A stretch of 64,000 nt of DNA from Verrucomicrobiota bacterium (GTDB taxonomy: Bacteria; Verrucomicrobiota; Verrucomicrobiia; Verrucomicrobiales; Akkermansiaceae): contig JAPLUI010000321.1 of the NCBI GenBank assembly GCA_026397725.1, positions 1-64,000 on the forward strand, read 5' to 3'. The notes under the pieces were generated by a model. It was given only the letters and a program-made list of their open reading frames with translations. It had not been told where the DNA came from and searched no databases. This document shows, one piece after another, positions 27,201 through 33,558 of the stretch. The translations under genes were made by a program, and so were the position numbers. Every line of letters starts with the position of its first letter. The stretch's first letter is position 1.

Positions 27201-28913
27201 GGAGCCGAGGAACGTTTCGGTGGCGGTGACGAGTTCCTCGCGAATGCAATCCAGCGCGGGATTGGTGACCTGTGCGAAGATCTGTTTGAAGTATTGATAG
27301 AGATGTTTCGGCTTCTCGGACAACACCGCCAGCGGAGTGTCGTTGCCCATGGAGGAAATCGGTTGGACCCCGGTGCTGGCCGAGGGCCCGAGCATCAGCC
27401 GCAAATCCTCGTAGGTATAGCCAAAGGCCAACTGGCGTTCGAGAATGCGCCCGGTCTCGACGGTGCGGGGGGCCTTGGGAGCCGGCAGTTGCTCGCTGGT
27501 GATGCGGTTTTCGTCCAACCACTTGCGATAGGGCTTGGCACTGTAAACGCGGCGTTTCACCTCGGCGTCCGGGATGATCCGACCCTCGTTCATATCGACG
27601 AGGAACATGCGCCCCGGGCGCAGGCGGCCTTTTTCCACAATCGAGAGGGGGTCGAGATCCGGGAGCACGCCCACTTCCGAGGCCATGATGACCAGGTCGT
27701 CGGTGGTGACGTAGTAGCGGCTGGGGCGCAGGCCGTTGCGGTCGAGCACGGCGCCGATTTGCTGGCCGTCGGAGAAGGTGATGGAGGCGGGGCCGTCCCA
27801 GGGCTCCATCAGGCAGGCGTGGAATTCATAGAACGCGCGCTTGTCATCATCCATCAGGGTGTGGCGTTCCCAGGGCTCGGGAATCATCATCATCATCGCA
27901 TGGGCCAGGTCGTAGCCGCCGTAGTGCAGGAACTCCAGCGCGTTGTCAAAGCGGGCGGAGTCCGAGCCGTCTTCGTCGATGACCGGGAAGAGTTGCTCGA
28001 TGGGCACGCCGAAAATGTCGCTGGTGCAAAGCGCCTCGCGGGCTTTCATGAAGTTGGCATTGCCGCGGACCGTGTTGATCTCACCGTTGTGGGCGATGAA
28101 GCGGTTGGGATGGGCACGCGACCAACTGGGGAAGGTGTTGGTGGAAAAGCGCGTGTGCAGCAGCGCCAGCGCGGACTCGAAGTCCGGATCGTGCAAATCA
28201 TAGAAGTAATCCGACAACTGGCAGGCGGTGAGCATGCCCTTGTAGATCATCGTCCTGGCGGAGAGGCCGGTGACGTAGTAATAATTCGCGCCGGGAAAGG
28301 TGTTGCCGCGGTTGCCATGGACGTCGCTGAATTTGTTAGGGACGTCGTTGGTGCGGATCGCGTGTGCCACCCGTTTGCGGATGACGTAGAGGATGCGCTC
28401 GAACTCCATCGGATCGGTGATCTCGGGGCTGCGTTTCAGGAACACCTGCTTGATGACCGGTTCGTAGCGGCCGGAGGTCCGGCCGAGGATTTCGCTGCGG
28501 ACCGGCACCGTGCGCCAGCCGAGGAACTTCTGCCCTTCATCCCGGATGACGTGCTCGAACAACTGCATGGCGGCCTCGCGCACGCTCGGTTCCGGCGAGA
28601 GGAAAACCAGGCCGGCGGCGTATTCGCCCTCCGGTGGCAGTTGGATGCGTTGCTTGGACAATTCCTTGCGCAGGAACTTGTCCGGCATCTGGACGAAAAT
28701 GCCCGCGCCATCGCCGGTGGCCGGGTCGGCGCCGCTGGCCCCGCGATGGTCCATGTGGCTGTTCATCAGCAGGGTTTTCTCGATGATGTCGTGGGAGCGC
28801 TGGCCTTTCAGGTGCGCGATGAAACCGACACCGCAGCCGTCTTTTTCCTGCGACGGATGCCAAAGACCCTGCGCTTCAGGCCAGCCGTGGGGTGGGTTGT
28901 GCGGATCGGACAT
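24243..28913 (-). CDS. gltB: Glutamate synthase large (alpha) subunit
   Basis: A 1556-residue GOGAT alpha subunit. The N-terminal class II glutamine amidotransferase begins near residue 25 with KDGCGVGF, whose Cys becomes the catalytic residue after propeptide removal. The FMN-binding synthase domain contains VLISGHDGGTGASP. The 3Fe-4S cysteines are in CLMMRVCQKNTCPVG. The C-terminal GXGXG beta-helix domain is present. The start at 28913 is chosen because it gives a short propeptide; a frame reaching 29006 adds 31 unrelated residues. Length is normal and no defect is seen. It is the first gene of gltBD. Confidence 0.96.
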   Translation of the reverse strand: MSDPHNPPHGWPEAQGLWHPSQEKDGCGVGFIAHLKGQRSHDIIEKTLLMNSHMDHRGASGADPATGDGAGIFVQMPDKFLRKELSKQRIQLPPEGEYAAGLVFLSPEPSVREAAMQLFEHVIRDEGQKFLGWRTVPVRSEILGRTSGRYEPVIKQVFLKRSPEITDPMEFERILYVIRKRVAHAIRTNDVPNKFSDVHGNRGNTFPGANYYYVTGLSARTMIYKGMLTACQLSDYFYDLHDPDFESALALLHTRFSTNTFPSWSRAHPNRFIAHNGEINTVRGNANFMKAREALCTSDIFGVPIEQLFPVIDEDGSDSARFDNALEFLHYGGYDLAHAMMMMIPEPWERHTLMDDDKRAFYEFHACLMEPWDGPASITFSDGQQIGAVLDRNGLRPSRYYVTTDDLVIMASEVGVLPDLDPLSIVEKGRLRPGRMFLVDMNEGRIIPDAEVKRRVYSAKPYRKWLDENRITSEQLPAPKAPRTVETGRILERQLAFGYTYEDLRLMLGPSASTGVQPISSMGNDTPLAVLSEKPKHLYQYFKQIFAQVTNPALDCIREELVTATETFLGSEGNLLNPGPRSCRMIRLDNPLIDNRTLAQLREIELAGFQSITLDMLFPVKQGGAGMEAALQKLFATADQAIVDGCNLLILSDRNISASNAAIPTLLAMGGLHHHLVAGGTRTLVSIILETGEAREVHHFSTLIGYGADAINPYLAFDSLHQMITDDMLAMDFDQAVYNYLKASIKGVVKTMAKMGISTVASYRGAQIFETIGLGTELVNTYFTGTSSRCEGSGIDQIAEESLVRHRAAFPDRPLEDAERALDSGGMYQWRAGGEYHLFNPETIHLLQKAVRTGSYEVYRQYAAKVNRQSENISTLRGLMCFRKDLKPVPLDEVESIESITKRFKTGAMSYGSISQEAHETLAIAMNRIGGKSNTGEGGEDPARFTPMPNGDSKRSAIKQVASGRFGVTSEYLVNADEIQIKISQGAKPGEGGELPGSKVYPWIAKVRYSTPGVGLVSPPPHHDIYSIEDLAELIHDLKNANPQARINVKLVAEVGVGTIAAGVAKAHADVILISGHDGGTGASPSSSIYNAGAPWELGLAETNQILLLNDLRSRVVLETDGQLKTGRDVAIATLLGAEEYGFATAPLVSVGCLMMRVCQKNTCPVGVATQDPELRKNFAGTPEHVVNFMRFIAMEMREIMAACGFRTINDMVGHVECLETAEATNHWKARGVDLTSIFHRPDVGDRVGTYCQMQQDHGLTQALDNTHLLALCKPAIERGEKVRIELPITNVNRVVGTITGSEISRKHGGKGLPEDTVELKFTGSAGQSFAAFTPAGMTFELEGDANDYVGKGLSGAKVIVYPPQGVGFKAADNIIIGNVAFYGATQGEAFICGVAGERFCVRNSGARAVVEGLGDHGCEYMTGGEVIVLGETGRNFAAGMSGGVAYVYDIDGLFEKRLNRDMVNLYRLIEASDADIARVKATIARHVDCTGSERGAWLLENWDAELPKFFKVMPRDYERMLECFRKVEDQGLSGDEAAMAAFEENLKDLARIGGN

Positions 28914-29405
28914 GAGGGCTCGGTGGATGGGAGGGGTGGCGATGGAGACGTAACTCAAACGGCCGGCAGTGGAGCGGCACGGCGGAACATAACTGGCATT
29001 TCTCATGGGGCAAGCGGATTATCATGCAGTGGCTTCTCATTCGGCGGAACACGGATTTTTCGAGAGGTCGCAAGGGATTCCGCGATTCATGCCACGGTGC
29101 CCGGGCGGGACGGCCAGCCCGTTGCACGTTGCCAGCAAGTCGGATGGTTGGCCACCTCGACGCTGGAACAAGCAGAATTCGTGCCATTGGACGTTGCGCA
29201 GATTCCTGCGCTTCCGGATTGCCCGGTGCCCCCTTGCAGATCCCGGCGTGCGGGATGCCCGCACCGGGCTCCTCGGGAAAGCACGCACCCGGCGCCGACA
29301 CAAAGTGCCAGTAACCGGTTCCCTTTGCCAGCAGGGCGCTTGACACCGTGTTCGGGATCATTCTTATCCCCTCAAATTGCGCGGTTCGGTATCGGCGAGG
29401 TTCGC
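28914..29405. other. Gene-free stretch upstream of gltB
   Basis: About 490 bp with short frames on both strands that start or stop irregularly and show no protein features. It presumably contains the gltB promoter on the minus strand near 28,930-29,000, but I see no convincing -35/-10 pair. No strong hairpin or repeat was noted. Confidence 0.4.
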
Positions 29406-29651
29406 GTGAATGCAGCCTTCATCGAAGACATCCTGAAAAAGATCCTCGAAAAATTCCCTCCCGACACGCCAATCACCATGACCTTCCACAAGGCGCACTT
29501 CAGTTCCGGCCACGATCTCAAGGACTTCGCCTTCTTGGTAGCCTTTGTCTCAATCGGGCCTCACCCGATCCCTGCGGCGGCGGCTTTGGCCGCCTTGACG
29601 GCCTTTATCGCGGCGCGGATCTGGCGTCGAGTCACCCTTCCCTTCCCATAA
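29406..29651 (+). CDS. Possible small protein (81 residues, GTG start)
   Basis: A short open frame starting at GTG 29406 with GGCGAGG about 6 nt upstream. The first 45 residues look like an ordinary soluble segment (NAAFIEDILKKILEKFP; SSGHDLKDFAFLVAF). The rest is an Ala-rich hydrophobic stretch ending in basic residues (AALTAFIAARIWRR), which could be one membrane helix. No family recognised. It lies in an accessory region with several gene remnants, so it may itself be a fragment. Confidence 0.35.
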   Translation: MNAAFIEDILKKILEKFPPDTPITMTFHKAHFSSGHDLKDFAFLVAFVSIGPHPIPAAAALAALTAFIAARIWRRVTLPFP

Positions 29652-29752
29652 TTATGTTCCAAGACTTGAGTTATTTTCCTGTGGCGAAAACCAGCACAGC
29701 CGTAGCGACGTTGTCAAACGGACAATTGATGAAAACGCGCGCAAATGGGGTC

Positions 29753-29780
29753 TTGGCAATTCAATCAACAAGCCTTATGT
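29753..29780 (+). promoter_or_regulatory. Candidate promoter of the nucleotidyltransferase pair
   Basis: TTGGCA (29753-29758) and TTATGT (29775-29780) are separated by 16 nt and sit directly before the ATG at 29788. Transcription from this pair would start within a few bases of the start codon, giving a nearly leaderless message. No Shine-Dalgarno sequence is visible before that ATG, which agrees. Prediction by eye only. Confidence 0.3.
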
Positions 29781-29787
29781 TTTCGCC

Positions 29788-30018
29788 ATGACCGCGACCG
29801 AAAAAGAGGCGCTCCGCACGCACGTCGTCTGCTGGGAACGCGCTGCGCCGCTGCTCCAACAAGTCCGGGATGCGGACATCCGGGCGGCGGACACGGCACA
29901 GTCCATGAGGATTTTCTCGGGAAGCGCGACGTGGGCGGTGACTCACCGCCCGGCAGCTCCTACTTCGGGACTGGTGGAGCAACAGCGTTGGTTCATTAAA
30001 CTGCGCCACTGCCAATGA
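29788..30018 (+). CDS. Putative antitoxin/partner of nucleotidyltransferase
   Basis: A 76-residue protein overlapping the next gene by 4 bp (ATGA), typical of two-gene toxin-antitoxin units. It starts TATEKEALRTHVVCWERAAP and ends with TSGLVEQQRWFIKLR. I recall similar C-terminal signatures in small proteins that precede nucleotidyltransferase-fold genes, but cannot verify this here. Predicted helical, soluble, no DNA-binding motif evident. By position it would neutralise or assist the downstream protein. Confidence 0.6.
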   Translation: MTATEKEALRTHVVCWERAAPLLQQVRDADIRAADTAQSMRIFSGSATWAVTHRPAAPTSGLVEQQRWFIKLRHCQ

Positions 30019-30596
30019 ACGAATTGACATCCCTGGCATTGGAACTTCAATCGTTCTGCGAGCAACGAAACTGGCGGTTTTGTCTGATCGGCGGCCTGGC
30101 AGTCCAACATTGGGGCGAACCGCGATTCACCAAAGACGTCGATATGACCCTGCTCACGGGCTTCGGCAACGAGGAGCCGTTCATTGCCGAATGGCTTGCA
30201 AGCTATGAATCCCGCGTGCCTGATCCCGCGAGCTTCGCGCTGTGCAATCGAGTGCTCTTGTTGCGTTCCTCCGCCGGCATCGGCATTGACATCGCCCTCG
30301 GCGCACTACCCTTCGAGGAAAGTGCGGTCGCCCATGCCAAGCGGATCGAGCTGGAGCCAGGTGCTTATCTCAGGATCTGCACCGCGGAAGATCTGATCGT
30401 CATGAAAGCGTTCGCGGATCGCCCGCAGGATCGCATCGACCTGCGTGGCATCCTCGTCCGCCAAGGTACCGGAAACCTCGATTGGAAGCACATTTGGGAA
30501 CACCTCACACCGTTGGCGGAGGTGAAAGAGTCTCCCGAAATCCTCAGCCATCTCAAAGGGTTGCTCACTGCGGTGCGGGAGAGCGAATGCTCCTGA
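30015..30596 (+). CDS. Nucleotidyltransferase-fold protein (AbiEii/MenT-like)
   Basis: A 193-residue protein with the DNA polymerase-beta-like nucleotidyltransferase pattern. FCLIGGLAVQHWGEPRFTKDVDMTLL contains the G-G and D-x-D metal-binding residues (KDVDMT), and GIDIALG supplies a possible third acidic residue. ICTAEDLIVMKAFADRPQDRIDLRGIL is the characteristic helical C-terminus. Relatives act as toxins that modify tRNA or proteins in phage-abortive systems (AbiE, MenAT). It is translationally coupled to the 76-residue upstream gene and sits at the edge of a decayed accessory island. Confidence 0.75.
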   Translation: MNELTSLALELQSFCEQRNWRFCLIGGLAVQHWGEPRFTKDVDMTLLTGFGNEEPFIAEWLASYESRVPDPASFALCNRVLLLRSSAGIGIDIALGALPFEESAVAHAKRIELEPGAYLRICTAEDLIVMKAFADRPQDRIDLRGILVRQGTGNLDWKHIWEHLTPLAEVKESPEILSHLKGLLTAVRESECS

Positions 30597-31030
30597 TAGA
30601 TCGGGTGTCAGCCAAGCAATTTTGTCCGATGATCTGCCGCTTTTCCTCCCGCCGCCAACGGCTCGACCATGCGTTTCTCGCGGAAACGCTGTGGAACGCG
30701 AAGTCCTACGACCGCATCGCCGGGTATTTCCGCAGCTCGATCTTCGAATGGGTGGGCGAGGAGATTGCGGCCATCCCGAAAGTGCGGATCGTCTGCAACA
30801 GCGAGCTGGACGCGGCGGATGTGATCGTTTCCAAGCATGTGCGGGAAACCGCCCTCACGTTCCAATGGCAGGTCGAACTGAAGGATCGCCTCGGCATTCC
30901 CAGCGCCGTCTGGTCATCGAATGAAAAGGTTTGGGTGGACCCGAACGGCCACATGATAATGACCCGTGGGGCGGAAGGCATCGCACGCTGCTCGTTCCGG
31001 ATCGCCATCGTTTCCACCGGGCTCATGAAT
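30588..31030 (+). pseudogene. Remnant of PLD-nuclease/helicase defence protein
   Basis: An open frame whose first part (RRQRLDHAFLAETLWNAK; SYDRIAGYFRSSIFEWVGEE; VRIVCNSELDAADV) looks like the N-terminal phospholipase-D-like segment of large helicase/nuclease proteins. It passes directly, in frame, into FQWQVELKDRLGIPSAVWSS and ARCSFRIAIVSTG, which look like a central SNF2-type helicase segment around motif Ia. Several hundred intervening residues appear to be deleted. After about 31030 similarity ends. The frame begins at ATG 30588, overlapping the nucleotidyltransferase stop, or at 30629. Family reading is by pattern memory, so moderate confidence. Confidence 0.5.
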
Positions 31031-31045
31031 CACCGGTTCACATGG

Positions 31046-31201
31046 TCAGTCCGCCTTCGCTTTTCCCTTCGTCCATGCAGGCACCCGCAAGTCTTTCACG
31101 GGTGCGTCCGGAGGGATGAACGGCTTGAGATCGATGATGGGCGTGCCGGCAAACGCGTCAATATCGTCCAGGGTGACCAGGTTGTTTTCCACCGCCAGCA
31201 C
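31046..31201 (-). pseudogene. C-terminal fragment of TrmO/TsaA-like methyltransferase
   Basis: On the minus strand, 51 codons end in a proper TGA at 31046-31048 and read LVTLDDIDAFAGTPIIDLKP then FIPPDAPVKDLRVPAW. This matches the conserved end of the TrmO/YaeB (UPF0066) family, whose signature is the D-G-T-P-x-x-D-x-K-P segment. An in-frame TAA lies immediately upstream, so the N-terminal two thirds is missing. It lies tail-to-tail with the helicase remnant. A dead fragment marking a rearrangement breakpoint. Confidence 0.6.
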
Positions 31202-31247
31202 TTACGGATTGACTCGCCGACCGCTGCCGGCCAGACTGCACGCCAAC

Positions 31248-31988
31248 ATGAAACGCATTCTTCCGCTTGTTGTGGCCGCCGCAGGGCTGGCCCATGCCGA
31301 AATCGCCGTCACCGTGGGTGAGGTCAGTGACAAACGCACCACCGGGGTATTCTTTGCCGGGCTTGAAATCAAGTTGTTGCTGTCCGGGACGGAACTTGCC
31401 GACGTCAAGGGCCTGCGAGTGAAAGTGGCCAGCGCCAGCGACAATACCGGCAGTGATCTCGTCGAGGAAAAGAAGCGGATGGCGTTTGCTGACGACTTCA
31501 AGCCGCTGAAGGAACCGTTCGGTCCGGGCGCGAACAAAAAGGGCACCTATGAAGTGGAAATCCTGCTGGCCAATCCCGAGCGCGCGGCCAAATCCGTGAA
31601 ACTCGCCGGCGTGCTGGAACTCATGTCGCCCAAGGCCGATCCGGCGAGCGTTGTCACCGCCGCCCTCGCGAAGGATGCCGGCAAGCCGCTGGACGATCCC
31701 GCGATCAAGACCGCCGGGGTGGAGATCACGTTCAAAGCGCCTAAGAGCAAGGAACTCAGCTACAAAATCAAGGATCCGAAAAACAAGGTGGCTGCGGTCG
31801 AGTTTTGCGACGCGAGCGGCAAGCCGGTCAAGACCAACGGCGGGGGCTCCATGGGCTTTGCCGGCAGCAAGGATGTCACGGTCAATGTTTCCAACCTGCC
31901 GGATGGCGTGGTGGCGAAAATCTATCTGCTCACCGAGAAGTCCGTGGTGCTCGTGCCCTTCAAGATGGATGCCATCAAGCTGCCCTGA
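31248..31988 (+). CDS. Secreted protein of unknown function
   Basis: A 246-residue protein with a clear signal peptide (KRILPLVVAAAGLAHA, cleavage before EIAVTVGE). The mature part is beta-rich with an Ig-like feel (GLEIKLLLSGTELADVKGLR; GTYEVEILLANPERAAKSV; VTVNVSNLPDGVVAKIYLLT). No catalytic motif is evident. The frame is intact, unlike its neighbours on both sides. It may be a resident gene that survived the decay of the surrounding accessory DNA. Confidence 0.65.
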   Translation: MKRILPLVVAAAGLAHAEIAVTVGEVSDKRTTGVFFAGLEIKLLLSGTELADVKGLRVKVASASDNTGSDLVEEKKRMAFADDFKPLKEPFGPGANKKGTYEVEILLANPERAAKSVKLAGVLELMSPKADPASVVTAALAKDAGKPLDDPAIKTAGVEITFKAPKSKELSYKIKDPKNKVAAVEFCDASGKPVKTNGGGSMGFAGSKDVTVNVSNLPDGVVAKIYLLTEKSVVLVPFKMDAIKLP

Positions 31989-32015
31989 GGGATGGCGGCG
32001 TTCTGCGAGCGCCGT

Positions 32016-32074
32016 TGGCGGATGGGACTTATGGGACTTATTCATCCCATGCGTCCCATGCGTCCCATCCGCCA
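32016..32074. repeat. Palindromic repeat with internal short repeats
   Basis: Perfect 13-bp arms tggcggatgggac (32016-32028) and gtcccatccgcca (32062-32074). Between them are tandem tgggactta units on the left and cccatgcgt units on the right, which continue the symmetry. It lies exactly where the truncated methylase coding frame begins, so it may mark the deletion breakpoint. Confidence 0.65.
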
Positions 32075-32094
32075 GCGACGGTCACAGACCGCCG

Positions 32095-33520
32095 CTTCAA
32101 AGAATCATCGACGACCTCTTCTCCAACAAGGCCACCCGCAAGGAAATCCAGCCCGCCACCCGTGCCGCAATCATCGACGCCATCGGCCGCGTGAAAATCC
32201 TCGACCCCGCCTGCGGCTCCGGGGCCTTCCCCATGGGCGCGCTCCACCGCCTCGTTGATCTCCTGCAAAAACTCGATCCAGCAAACGAACGCTGGCGCGA
32301 AGTCCAGCGCCAACGCGCCACCGCCGAGACCGAGGTGGCATTCAAATCCGGCGACCGCGAATCCCGCGAGCAGCGTCTCAAGGAAATCAACGACACCTTC
32401 GAGTTCAATTCCTCCGACTATGGGCGCAAGCTCTACCTGATAGAGAACGCCATCTACGGCGTGGACATCCAGCCCGTGGCCGTCCAGATCGCCAAGTTCC
32501 GCTTCTTCATCGCCCTCGTCGTGGACCAGCGCGTCCGCCCGCAGGAAAGCAACCTCGGCGTCCGCCCGCTGCCCAACCTCGAAACCCGCCTTGTCGCCGC
32601 CGATACACTTATTCCAATCCCGCGCCCGCAGCTCAAACAGGCCAGCCTGTTCGGGGACGATGCCTCCGCCCATAAGGAGGTTGAGAAACTCAAACAACGC
32701 CTAACCGCCGTCAGCCACGAGCACTTCAATGCCCGCGATCCACGCCAGAAGCGCGTCTGCCGCGAGCAAGACCAATCCATCCGCGCCGAACTGAGCGCCG
32801 TGCTCAAACAAACCGGCATGGACGCCCCCGCCGCCGCCAAACTCGCCGCCTGGGATCCCTACGATCAAAACGACTTCGCTCCCTTCTTCGACTCGGAATG
32901 GATGTGCGGCCTTCCTATCGGCAAGGTTTCCGCCGACAGCCCGGCCACCCCTGCCACCCTGCGCGGCAACCTCGGCCTCATCAATGAGACCAGCGGCCAG
33001 ACAGAGCTAACGGAATCTGCTGCAAAGGTAGTGGATAGCGGATTTGATGTGGTGATAGGAAATCCGCCGTACATCCGCATTCAAACGCTCAAGCAGAAGG
33101 ATCCCGGAATTGTCGCCTTTTACAAAGACCACTATGCAAGCGCGGCCAAAGGGAACTACGACATCTACGTCGTCTTCATCGAAGCCGGATTGAACCTGCT
33201 CAAGTCCGACGGCCATCTCGCCTATATCTGCCCGCATAGATTCTTCAACGCCCAGTATGGCGAACCAATCAGAAAGGTGATTGCCGATGGACAGCATCTT
33301 CGACATGTGGTTCACTTTGGAGACCAGCAGGTGTTTCCAGGCGCGAGTATCTACACCTGCCTCCTTTTCCTGGAGAATGGTGGGACACCCGAGTGCCGTT
33401 TCGTGAAAGTGACCGACATTGCTGCATGGAAACGAACTCTCGCTGGAATCGATGGAAAGTTTCTGGCAGGCGAGGACCCGCATTTGGCACCAGTAACAGG
33501 CCCCGTGCTGATTGCGATGG
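32095..33520 (+). pseudogene. Truncated adenine-specific DNA methyltransferase (Eco57I/type IIG-like)
   Basis: About 475 codons of a large N6-adenine methylase. SAM motif I is KILDPACGSGAFPMGALH, a following segment NAIYGVDIQPVAVQIAKFRF is typical, and the catalytic motif is VVIGNPPYIRI, followed by NYDIYVVFIEAGLNLL. The 5' end has no plausible start or N-terminal helical region. The 3' end loses similarity near LAPVTGP and runs on into DNA antisense to the next helicase gene. Full-length relatives have about 1000 residues or more. Key motifs remain, so decay is recent or truncation was a single event. Likely part of the same lost system as the PLD/helicase remnant. Confidence 0.7.
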
Positions 33521-33558
33521 GGCGGGACACCGGCGCACCCCACCGGGCTGCGCACGGG

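Noticed and set aside
26751..29651. A 966-codon open frame on the + strand antisense to gltB
   Set aside because: Its translation is Val/Gly/Asp/His-rich with no family features, and gltB on the other strand is complete and unmistakable. Long antisense frames are common in GC-rich DNA.
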